A stretch of DNA of 56,551 bases. It comes from Thermus caliditerrae (GTDB lineage: Bacteria > Deinococcota > Deinococci > Deinococcales > Thermaceae). The notes beneath the pieces are model-generated. The model ran no database searches. It saw only the letters and a program-made list of their open reading frames with translations, and was not told where the DNA came from. Position 1 is the first letter of the stretch; each line of letters starts with the position of its first letter. The stretch lies in NCBI RefSeq assembly GCF_021462525.1, contig NZ_JAKEDT010000015.1:1-56551 (forward strand). The letters run 5' to 3'. Shown one piece after another: positions 34,843 through 43,100 of the stretch. The position numbers and the translations under genes were made by a program.

Positions 34843-35760
34843 CTACGCCTTCCCCACGGAGCCGAAGAGCTCCATGCGGCTTTTCACCACCTCCTTCACC
34901 GCCTCCCGGGCCGGGCCCAGGTACTTCCTGGGGTCGAACTCCTTGGGGTTCTTCAGGAGGCCCTCCCGGAGAAGGGCGGTAAAGGCCAGGCGCAGGTCGG
35001 TGTCGGTGTTGATCTTGGCGATGCCCATGGCGATGGCCTTCCTTATGTCCTCGGGGTGGATGCCCGCCGCCTCCCCGATCTCCCCCCCGGCGGCGCGGAA
35101 GCGCTGGATGAGCTCAGGGGGCACGGAGCTTGCCCCGTGCAGGACCAGGGGGGCCTCCACCAGCCCGGCGATCCGCTCCAGGCGGGGGAAGTCGATGAAG
35201 GGCCTTCCCTTCCCCTTGTAGGCCCCGTGGCTGGTGCCGATGGCCACCGCCAGGTAGTGGGCCCCGGTGCGCTCCATGAAGAGGCGGGCCTCCTCGGGGT
35301 TGGTGAGGAGGGCGTCCTTCTCGTCCACGGCCACGTGCTCCTCGATGCCCGCCAGGCGGCCAAGCTCCGCCTCCACCGTGACCCCCACCGCCTGGGCCGC
35401 CTCCACCACCCGCCGGGTCTCCCGAACGTTGGTCTCGAAGTCCTCGTGGGACTTGTCGATCATGACGCTGGTGAAGCCCTCCCGGAGGGCCCTTAGCACG
35501 CTTTCGTAGCTGGAGCCGTGGTCCAGGTGAATGGCCACGGGCACCCGGGCCTCCTGGGCCAGGGCCACCGCCATGCGGGTCAGGGCCCGGCCCCCGTACT
35601 TCATGGCCCCTTCGGAGAGGGCCAGGATCACCGGGCTCCTGAGCTCCTCGGCGGCCTCGAGGATGGCCTGGGTGAGCTCCATGTTGTTGGTGTTGAAGGC
35701 CCCCACGCCGTAGCCTTCCGCCCGCGCCTTCTTCAGGATTTCCAAACCGGTCACCAACAT
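34843..35760 (-). CDS. fba: Class II fructose-1,6-bisphosphate aldolase
   Basis: A zinc-dependent aldolase of 305 residues that splits fructose 1,6-bisphosphate in glycolysis and gluconeogenesis. The metal motif HLDHGSS (about residues 78-84), EAELGRLAG with the second acidic ligand, GTSHGAYKG and VLHGASSVP are intact. ATG 35760 has GGCGGAGG upstream, and TATAAT on the minus strand (35782-35777) is the likely -10. It ends 3 nt from the convergent Uma2 stop. Confidence 0.96.
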   Translation of the reverse strand: MLVTGLEILKKARAEGYGVGAFNTNNMELTQAILEAAEELRSPVILALSEGAMKYGGRALTRMAVALAQEARVPVAIHLDHGSSYESVLRALREGFTSVMIDKSHEDFETNVRETRRVVEAAQAVGVTVEAELGRLAGIEEHVAVDEKDALLTNPEEARLFMERTGAHYLAVAIGTSHGAYKGKGRPFIDFPRLERIAGLVEAPLVLHGASSVPPELIQRFRAAGGEIGEAAGIHPEDIRKAIAMGIAKINTDTDLRLAFTALLREGLLKNPKEFDPRKYLGPAREAVKEVVKSRMELFGSVGKA

Positions 35761-35841
35761 AAGCGCCTCCGCCGGGATTATACCCCGCCGCTTATGGAAG
35801 CGTGGAAAGGTTGCTAGGCCCCGCGCTCCTCCCGGGGGGCC

Positions 35842-36951
35842 TCAGTAGGCCTGGCCCGTGGCCTTGGTGAGGAGGAGGCGGAACTCGTGGGGGCTGGTGG
35901 CCGAGGCCAGGGCGTCCTCCAGGGAGATGAGCCCCCCGGTGTAGAGCTCCACCAGGTGCTGGTCGAAGGTGCGCATGCCGTGGATGGAGCCCTCCATCAT
36001 GGCCTCCTTGATCTGGGGGGTCTTGTCCTCGTCCTTGATGAGCTCCCGCACGTAGGGGGTGGCGATGAGGACCTCGAGGGCCAAGACCCGCCCCGCCCCG
36101 TCCGCCCGGGGAAGAAGCCGCTGGGAAAGGATGCCAAGAAGCGACTCCGCCAGGAGGATGCGCACCTGCTGGTGCTCGTGCAGGGGAAAGAACTCGATGA
36201 TGCGGTTGATGGTGCGCCAGGCGTCCAGGGTGTGCAGGGTGGAGAGGACCAGGTGCCCGGTCTGGGCGGCCATGAGGGCGGCCTCCACCGTCTCCTTGTC
36301 CCGCATCTCCCCAATGAGGATCACGTCCGGGTCCTGGCGCATGGCGTACTTGACCCCGGAGTAGAAGCTGTCCGTGTCCAGCCCCACTTCCCGCTGGACC
36401 ACCAGGCTCTTCTTGTGCCGGTGCAGGAACTCGATGGGGTCCTCGATGGTGATGATGTTCTTGGCGTAGTGCAGATTGATGTGGTCGATGAGGGCCGCCA
36501 AGGTGGTGCTCTTCCCTGAGCCCGTGGGCCCCGTGACCAGGATCAGGCCCCGCTCCTTACCCGCCAGCCCCTCCATCACCTCCCGGGGCAGGCCCAGGGC
36601 CTCAAAGCTGGGAATGACCTCTGCCACCACCCGCATGACCAGGCCGAAGCTTCCCCTTTGCCGCATAAGGTTGCAGCGGAAGCGGGCCACCCCGGGGATG
36701 GTGTAGGCGAAGTCCAATTCCTTGCGGTACTCCACCTCCTCCCACTGCTCCGGGGTGAGGAGGGCCTTGGCGATGGCTTCGGTGTCCTTGGGGGTAAGGG
36801 GGCGGTTGCCGAAAGGGCGGAGCTTCCCATCCACCCGGATCACCGGGGGGGCCCCCGCCTGCAGGTGGATGTCCGAGGCCCGGGCCTGCACCATGGCCTT
36901 GAACATCTCCAAAAGGCTCCCCTTCCCCTCCTGGGTGAAGGCCTCGCTCAT
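35842..36951 (-). CDS. pilT: Type IV pilus retraction ATPase PilT
   Basis: PilT depolymerises type IV pili for twitching motility and DNA uptake. The 369-residue protein has the N-terminal PAS-like domain (SDIHLQAGAPPVIRVDG), Walker A GPTGSGKSTT (about 142-151), the Asp box MRQDPDVILIGEMRD and His box TLHTLDA. The C-terminal part lacks the zinc motif of assembly ATPases, as expected. It overlaps panC by 4 nt; no other pilus gene is in the window, and it is read from the panC promoter. Confidence 0.94.
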   Translation of the reverse strand: MSEAFTQEGKGSLLEMFKAMVQARASDIHLQAGAPPVIRVDGKLRPFGNRPLTPKDTEAIAKALLTPEQWEEVEYRKELDFAYTIPGVARFRCNLMRQRGSFGLVMRVVAEVIPSFEALGLPREVMEGLAGKERGLILVTGPTGSGKSTTLAALIDHINLHYAKNIITIEDPIEFLHRHKKSLVVQREVGLDTDSFYSGVKYAMRQDPDVILIGEMRDKETVEAALMAAQTGHLVLSTLHTLDAWRTINRIIEFFPLHEHQQVRILLAESLLGILSQRLLPRADGAGRVLALEVLIATPYVRELIKDEDKTPQIKEAMMEGSIHGMRTFDQHLVELYTGGLISLEDALASATSPHEFRLLLTKATGQAY

Positions 36952-37778
36952 GGATGGACCTCCAGGTTGTCGATGAGGCGCACCTCAGGAAAGCGCCCGG
37001 CGGCGATCCCCCGGGCCCCCGGCACCCAGTCGGAAAGGGGGAGGAGGGTTTCCGGATGCACCAGGGCCAGGTAGTCCTTGCGGAACTCGGGCACCTCGGC
37101 CAAAACCCCCTCCCCGGCCCGCAGGGCCTCGGCCACACTCCCGCCCGCCCAGGCCACCTCCCGCATGGCCCAAAGGGCCCGGTAAAGGAGGTTGGCCTTC
37201 CCGCGGGTTTCCGGGGAGAGGTAGACGTTGCGGCTGGAAAGGGCCAGGCCGTCCTCCTCCCGCACCGTGGGCACCCCCACCACCTCGAGGGGGAACCCCA
37301 GGTCCCGCACCATCCTGCGGATCACCAGAAGCTGCTGGTAGTCCTTCTCCCCGAAATAGGCCCGCTCCGGGTGCACGAGGAGGAAGAGGCGGGCCACCAC
37401 CGTGGCCACCCCCTGGAAGTGGCCGGGGCGCACCGCCCCCTCCCAAAGGGCCGTGAGGGGCCCCTCCACGCTGACCCGGGTGGAGAAGCCCGCCGGGTAC
37501 ATCTCCTCCACGCTGGGAGCGAAGAGGAGGTCTACGCCCGCCGCTTCCAAAAGGGCCCGGTCCCGCTCCAGGTCCCGGGGGTAGCGGTGGTAGTCCTCCC
37601 CCGGGCCGAACTGCAGGGGGTTGACGAAGATGGAAACCACTACGAAGGGGTTTTCCCTCCGGGCCCGCTCCACCAAGGCCAGGTGCCCCCGGTGCAGGTA
37701 GCCCATGGTGGGGACAAAGCCTACCCCCTCCCGGGGCAGGGCCGCCCGGAGTTCCGCCACGGTGCCCACCACGTTCAC
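36948..37778 (-). CDS. panC: Pantothenate synthetase
   Basis: PanC joins pantoate and beta-alanine with ATP in coenzyme A synthesis. The 276-residue protein has PTMGYLHRGHLAL (about residues 24-36), FVNPLQFGPGEDYHRYPRD, and FGEKDYQQLLVIRR followed by LSSRNVYLS. The start is GTG 37778, with TATACT 7 nt upstream on its strand and no ribosome site, so a leaderless message is predicted. It is divergent from a small membrane protein gene across 21 bp. Confidence 0.96.
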   Translation of the reverse strand: MNVVGTVAELRAALPREGVGFVPTMGYLHRGHLALVERARRENPFVVVSIFVNPLQFGPGEDYHRYPRDLERDRALLEAAGVDLLFAPSVEEMYPAGFSTRVSVEGPLTALWEGAVRPGHFQGVATVVARLFLLVHPERAYFGEKDYQQLLVIRRMVRDLGFPLEVVGVPTVREEDGLALSSRNVYLSPETRGKANLLYRALWAMREVAWAGGSVAEALRAGEGVLAEVPEFRKDYLALVHPETLLPLSDWVPGARGIAAGRFPEVRLIDNLEVHP

Positions 37779-37799
37779 GGGGCTCAGTATACTTTCCCC
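37779..37799. promoter_or_regulatory. Compact bidirectional leaderless promoter (3)
   Basis: A central palindrome AGTATACT gives TATACT to both strands: minus 37791-37786, 7 nt before GTG 37778, and plus 37788-37793, 6 nt before GTG 37800. The symmetry extends outward as CACGGGG and CCCCGTG, which include the two GTG start codons. Confidence 0.65.
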
Positions 37800-38081
37800 G
37801 TGGGCAAGAAGAAGCGCGAGGAAAAGCTCAAGAAAAAGGCCCTGAAGGAATGGGAGGAAAAGCGGCCGAAAACTTTTCGCGAGGCCCTAAAGTACTTCCC
37901 CGGGGTCTTTTTGCGCACCACCTTGGTGATGGTGGGCGCGGTGGCCCTGATCCTACTGGCGGGCCTCCTGGGCCTAGGGGTGGCCGAGAGCTTTTGGTTC
38001 CAGCTCCTGGTGTACCTGGGCTTCTACCTGGCCTTCCAGCGCTTCATCATGGGGCCTTTGGCCCCACCCCGGATAAAATGA
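37800..38081 (+). CDS. Small membrane protein with basic N-terminus
   Basis: A 93-residue protein. The first 40 residues are strongly basic (GKKKREEKLKKKALKEWEEK), followed by two hydrophobic helices (about 44-63 and 67-83). I recognise no family. GTG 37800 is placed by the TATACT box 6 nt upstream; there is no ribosome site. It is followed 6 nt later by a Uma2 gene and may be co-transcribed with it. Confidence 0.7.
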   Translation: MGKKKREEKLKKKALKEWEEKRPKTFREALKYFPGVFLRTTLVMVGAVALILLAGLLGLGVAESFWFQLLVYLGFYLAFQRFIMGPLAPPRIK

Positions 38082-38087
38082 GGGCCG

Positions 38088-38639
38088 ATGGCTGAGCCCG
38101 CGGAGGTCCAGCGCCCCCTGACCCTCGAGGCCTACCTGGAGGAGGAAGCCCAAAGCCCCGTGCGCCACGAGCTGGTCCGGGGCTTCCCCAGGGCCATGGC
38201 TGGGGCCAGCCGCCGCCACAACCTCCTGGTGGTGGCCCTGGTGGCGGCCCTCTTCCCCAGAGCCCGGGAAAAGGGGTGTCGGGTACATGCGGAAACCTTC
38301 AAGCTCAAGGTGGCCCCCGACACCGTCTACTACCCCGACCTCATGGTGGTTTGCGGCCCTCCCGGGGAAAACCCCTTCTGGGAAGAGCGCCCCTGCCTGG
38401 TCCTGGAGGTCCTCTCCCCTTCCACAGAGGCCCAGGACCGCTGGGAGAAGATGCGGGCCTATCTGGGCCTGGAAACCCTCCAGGCCTATCTGCTCCTGGA
38501 CCCCGAACAGAAGGGCCTCGAGGGGTATTTCCGCGAGGGGAAAGGGTTCAGCCTAAGGCGCTACACCGGGGGGCGGGTGCCCCTGCCCTGTCTGGACACT
38601 TCCCTAGACCTCGAGGCCCTCTACTCGGCCCTGGGGTAG
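38088..38639 (+). CDS. Uma2-family endonuclease-fold protein
   Basis: A 183-residue Uma2 (DUF820) protein. Nuclease-fold residues are YYPDLMVV, CLVLEVLSPSTEAQDRWEK and the helix AYLGLETLQAYLLLD, consistent with PD-(D/E)xK chemistry. It is only distantly similar to the copy at 34321, so it is not a recent duplicate. TAAAAT (38074-38079) lies 8 nt before the ATG within the end of the upstream gene. Its stop abuts the convergent rsfS stop. Confidence 0.88.
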   Translation: MAEPAEVQRPLTLEAYLEEEAQSPVRHELVRGFPRAMAGASRRHNLLVVALVAALFPRAREKGCRVHAETFKLKVAPDTVYYPDLMVVCGPPGENPFWEERPCLVLEVLSPSTEAQDRWEKMRAYLGLETLQAYLLLDPEQKGLEGYFREGKGFSLRRYTGGRVPLPCLDTSLDLEALYSALG

Positions 38640-38981
38640 TCAGATCCTCTCGGCGTCCGCCCAGAAGCCTTCCAGGTCGTAGTACTCCCGGGCCTCGGGG
38701 GTCATGAGGTGGACCACCACCTCCCCGTAGTCCAGGACCACCCAGCGGGGGCTCTGCCCCTCCGTGGGCCGGGGGCGGAGGCCCTCCTCCTCCAGCTTCT
38801 CCTGCACGTGCCGCTCCAGGGCCTGCAGGTGGGGGGTGCTGGTGGCGCTGGCCACCACAAAGTAGTCCAGGCTCTCGGACACCGCCCGGAGGTCCAGGGC
38901 CACCACCTTTTCCGCTTTCTTTTCCCAAAGGAGATCCTTGATCCTGGCTACCAGCTTCACTGCCTCGAGGGTCTTTACCAT
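38640..38981 (-). CDS. rsfS: Ribosomal silencing factor RsfS
   Basis: RsfS binds ribosomal protein L14 and blocks subunit joining when nutrients are low. The protein has 113 residues. The core KKAEKVVALDLRAVSESLDY, FVVASATSTPHLQAL and WVVLDYGEVVVHLMTPEAR (family motif DYGDVVVHVF-like) are clear. It is the last gene of a run nadD-yqeK-LCP-rsfS; in many bacteria nadD, yqeK and rsfS are neighbours, which supports the call. Confidence 0.94.
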   Translation of the reverse strand: MVKTLEAVKLVARIKDLLWEKKAEKVVALDLRAVSESLDYFVVASATSTPHLQALERHVQEKLEEEGLRPRPTEGQSPRWVVLDYGEVVVHLMTPEAREYYDLEGFWADAERI

Positions 38982-38987
38982 CTACCC

Positions 38988-40085
38988 CTATTGTACCAGG
39001 TCCCGCCCGAGCTCCACCACCACCCCGGGAACCGGCTGGTGGGGGGCCAAAAGAGGCAGATGAAAGAGCTCCGCAAAGTAGCCTCCCGCCTCGAGGTCCT
39101 TGGCGTACACGGCGCTCCGCGCCACCTCCGCCTCCTCCACCTGCACCTCCACCCCCTCCCGGGCCAAAAGGGCCTGGCCCCAAAGGATCAGGTCCCTTTC
39201 CCCCCGTAGGCGCACGGGAACCTGCGGCGGGGATGAGGGCAGGGCCATGCCCATCCATGCGGCCAGGAACTGGGCCTTGGCCCGCTCGTCCACATAGAGG
39301 AAGGTCCCCTTCCCCTCCTGGGTGGGCAGGGTGGCAAGGGAAAGCCTAAGGCCTCGGATTCCAGGGAGGTGGGCCAAAACCTCCTCCAGGGAAAGGTCGG
39401 TGTCCAGCTCCCGCCAGGCCTCCCTTAGGGCCAGGGTCACGGCCGGCCAGGTGCGGGGGTCCTGGGCCTTTTTGAGCACCTGGGAGACCACCCCCTTGAT
39501 GCGGTCCAGCCGGGCGTAGTCCCCCAGGGCGTCCATGCGGAAGCGCATGTACTTCACCGCCTCCTCCCCATTTAGGTGAAGCCTTCCCGCAGGGAAGTCG
39601 ATGAAAAGCTTCGCCGCCCGGTCGGTGTAGCGCATGGGCCTTTCCAGGTAGACCTCCACCCCTCCCACCGCATCCACCATCCGGGCCACGCTTTCCAGGG
39701 TGAGGATGACGTGCCTTTCCACCACCAGGCCCGTGGCCTCCTCCACCGCCCGCTTGAGGAGCTCCGCCCCGCCCCGGGCGTAGGCGGCGTTGATCTTGCC
39801 CCCCACCATGGGGCTATAGAGGTCCCGGGGAATGGCCAAGGCCCTGGCCTCCCCTCCCCTTAGGCGCACGTAAAAGATGGTGTCCGTGCGGCTTCCCGGG
39901 CCGCAGGGGGTGTGGTAGCCGCAGTACTCGATGTCCCGGGCCGCCACCACCACTCCCATCTCGGGCAAGGCCCCAACCCTCCTGGGCCGCACCCCTTCCT
40001 CCTCCCCCGGCCGGGGCCAGGAAAGCGCCAATCCCAGGGCGAAAAGGCTCAGGGCCAACAGGAGGAAGGAGGTCCTAGGACGCAT
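38988..40085 (-). CDS. LytR-CpsA-Psr (LCP) family protein
   Basis: A 365-residue membrane-anchored LCP protein. After the N-terminal helix (residues 6-23), the LCP domain shows SRTDTIFYVRL, ALAIPRDLYSP, KINAAYARGG and the arginine-rich DYARLDRIKGV (about 191-201). LCP enzymes transfer undecaprenyl-linked glycopolymers to the cell wall. Here it is inserted between yqeK and rsfS, and it might serve the polysaccharide cluster further right; this is inference. Confidence 0.9.
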   Translation of the reverse strand: MRPRTSFLLLALSLFALGLALSWPRPGEEEGVRPRRVGALPEMGVVVAARDIEYCGYHTPCGPGSRTDTIFYVRLRGGEARALAIPRDLYSPMVGGKINAAYARGGAELLKRAVEEATGLVVERHVILTLESVARMVDAVGGVEVYLERPMRYTDRAAKLFIDFPAGRLHLNGEEAVKYMRFRMDALGDYARLDRIKGVVSQVLKKAQDPRTWPAVTLALREAWRELDTDLSLEEVLAHLPGIRGLRLSLATLPTQEGKGTFLYVDERAKAQFLAAWMGMALPSSPPQVPVRLRGERDLILWGQALLAREGVEVQVEEAEVARSAVYAKDLEAGGYFAELFHLPLLAPHQPVPGVVVELGRDLVQ

Positions 40086-40632
40086 GGAGCAGGCTCTGGT
40101 ACACCGCCAGGGTCCTCGGGTGGACGGGGATCCCCTTGCCCTTCAGGTACTCCACCTTGTTGCGCACCGCCTGGCGGTAGGCCTCCAGGAGGTTTCCCGA
40201 AAGGGCGAGCTCCCGGATCTCCCCGTTCACCCCCCGGCCGGGCTCAGAGACGTCGGCGATGTAAAGGGCCATGCCGAGGCCGTTTCTTGGGTCCACCCCG
40301 TACACGTGCCCCTCCACCGCCTCGAGGACCTCCTTGTCCTCTACCCCCCAGGCCTCGGCCAAAACCCGGGCCGCCCGGCCGTGGAGGGATAGGGGATGGG
40401 CCTCCTCCACCTCGTTTTCCGGAGGGGCCAGGCGGGCCAGCTCCTCCAGGGGAAGGTCCCGGGCGGCGTCGTGCAGGATCCCCGCCAGATAGGCCCTTTC
40501 CCCGTCCAAGCCGTTTTTCTCCGCGATCTCCCGGGCCAGGGCCGCCACCCTTTGGATGTGGGCCCACCGCTCGGGACGGACCAAGGCCTTGACCTTCTCC
40601 AGAAGCTCAGCGGTAGAGACCGTGCCGTTCAA
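40075..40632 (-). CDS. yqeK: HD-domain hydrolase YqeK
   Basis: A 185-residue HD-domain protein; YqeK enzymes hydrolyse diadenosine tetraphosphate symmetrically to two ADP. The metal residues are H in AHIQRVAAL, HD in GILHDAARDL (about 49-58), H in AHPLSLHG and D in YIADVSEPGR. I use TTG 40632 as start since GGAGGTG lies 5 nt upstream inside nadD; no ATG or GTG is available near the N-terminus. It overlaps nadD by 26 nt, the common nadD-yqeK order. Confidence 0.85.
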   Translation of the reverse strand: MNGTVSTAELLEKVKALVRPERWAHIQRVAALAREIAEKNGLDGERAYLAGILHDAARDLPLEELARLAPPENEVEEAHPLSLHGRAARVLAEAWGVEDKEVLEAVEGHVYGVDPRNGLGMALYIADVSEPGRGVNGEIRELALSGNLLEAYRQAVRNKVEYLKGKGIPVHPRTLAVYQSLLHAS

Positions 40633-41167
40633 GGTACACCTCCACGGGCCTGGGCACCCAAAAGCGCACGCTTTTCCCCTCCCGGATGCGCCTGCGGATC
40701 TCGGTGCTGGATATCCCCACCTCCGGGACCAGAAGGGGCACCACGGGCACCGGCATGGTTTCCAAGGGGTAGCCGGGCCGGGCCACGGCCACCAGGGTGG
40801 CCAGCTCGGGAAGCCGGTGCCCTTCCTTCCAGGTGAGGACGTCCCGGTAGGCGTCCGCCCCGGTGATGAAGAAGAGCTCGTCCCCTGGGAAAAGCCTCCG
40901 GGCCTCTTCCAGGGTGTCCACGGTGTAGCTGGGCCCAGGGCGGTCCAGCTCGAGGCGGGAGGCGAAGAAGCGCCCCTCCTCCGCCGTGGCCAGGAGGACC
41001 ATCTCGTAGCGGGCCTCTGGGGGCGCCACCGGGGTCTTGTGGGGCGGCCTGGCGGCCACCACGAAGAGCACCCGGTCCAGCCCCAAGGCGCTTGCGGCCT
41101 CGCTGGCGGCCAGGAGGTGCCCCAGGTGGATGGGATCGAAGCTGCCGCCGAAAAGGCCAATGCGCAC
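40607..41167 (-). CDS. nadD: Nicotinate-nucleotide adenylyltransferase
   Basis: NadD adenylates nicotinate mononucleotide in NAD synthesis. The 186-residue protein has the nucleotidyltransferase start GLFGGSFDPIHLGHLLAA (residues 4-21), PPHKTP, and the C-terminal ISSTEIRRRI. The start is GTG 41167, with GGAGGT inside the end of the obg gene. The following yqeK overlaps it. Confidence 0.96.
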   Translation of the reverse strand: MRIGLFGGSFDPIHLGHLLAASEAASALGLDRVLFVVAARPPHKTPVAPPEARYEMVLLATAEEGRFFASRLELDRPGPSYTVDTLEEARRLFPGDELFFITGADAYRDVLTWKEGHRLPELATLVAVARPGYPLETMPVPVVPLLVPEVGISSTEIRRRIREGKSVRFWVPRPVEVYLERHGLYR

Positions 41168-41169
41168 CG

Positions 41170-42426
<1,257 letters not shown>

Positions 42427-42445
42427 CCGGGCACGCCCCTTTGGC

Positions 42446-42703
42446 CTACGCCAAGGGGCGCACGCTCACGAAGCGGCCCAGCCGCCCCTTGTCCTGAAAC
42501 TCCACCACCCCGTCCACCAGGGCGAAGAGGGTAAAGTCCCGGCCCATGCCCACGTTCTTCCCGGGCTTGAACTGGGTGCCCCGCTGGCGGACCAGGATGT
42601 TCCCGGCCCTCACCACCTGGCCCCCGTAGCGCTTGACCCCGAGGCGCTTGGCCTGGGAGTCGCGGCCGTTCTTGGTGGAACCCAAACCCTTTTTATGTGC
42701 CAT
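42446..42703 (-). CDS. rpmA: Ribosomal protein L27
   Basis: A component of the large ribosomal subunit near the peptidyl transferase centre. It has 85 residues, starting [20 protein letters not shown], with [20 protein letters not shown] downstream. There is no N-terminal extension needing cleavage. It sits 3 nt after rplU. Confidence 0.98.
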   Translation of the reverse strand: MAHKKGLGSTKNGRDSQAKRLGVKRYGGQVVRAGNILVRQRGTQFKPGKNVGMGRDFTLFALVDGVVEFQDKGRLGRFVSVRPLA

Positions 42704-42706
42704 GGC

Positions 42707-43012
42707 TCACCCCTGGATCTCCTTGATGAGGATCTCCGTGTAGGGCTGGCGGTGCCCCTTCTTCCTGCGGTACTGGACCTTGGCCTTGAAGCGGGAGATG
42801 GTCACCTTCTTGCCCTTCCCGTGGCCCAGGACCTCGGCCACCACCTTGGCCCCCTCCACCACGGGAGCCCCCACCGCCGCCTTCTCGCCCCCCAGGAGGA
42901 GGACGGGAAGCTCCACCAGGCTTCCGGGCTCGGCCTCGAGCTTCTCCACCCGAAGCCTCAGCCCGGGCTCCACCCGGTACTGCTTGCCGCCGGTCTTGAC
43001 GATCGCGAACAT
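42707..43012 (-). CDS. rplU: Ribosomal protein L21
   Basis: A large-subunit 23S-binding protein. It has 101 residues, starting FAIVKTGGKQYRVEPG, with GHGKGKKVTISRFKAKVQYR and RRKKGHRQPYTEI at the C-terminus. It is the first gene of rplU-rpmA-obg and is driven by a good promoter at 43057-43085. Confidence 0.98.
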   Translation of the reverse strand: MFAIVKTGGKQYRVEPGLRLRVEKLEAEPGSLVELPVLLLGGEKAAVGAPVVEGAKVVAEVLGHGKGKKVTISRFKAKVQYRRKKGHRQPYTEILIKEIQG

Positions 43013-43030
43013 GGCTTCCCCTTCCCAAAA

Positions 43031-43085
43031 GCCCCCGAAGGGGCTACCGGCTTTCCACTATACCCAACCCCGGGCCTTCCTTCAA
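43031..43085 (-). promoter_or_regulatory. rplU promoter and leader hairpin
   Basis: On the minus strand TTGAAG (43085-43080), a 17-nt spacer and TATAGT (43062-43057) form the promoter. The short leader contains AGCCCC / GGGGGCT (43045-43031) followed by TTTTGG, a terminator-like hairpin between promoter and rplU. It could attenuate the operon or stop read-through from the upstream wzz-like gene. Confidence 0.7.
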
Positions 43086-43100
43086 GCAAGGCCCCCCAGG

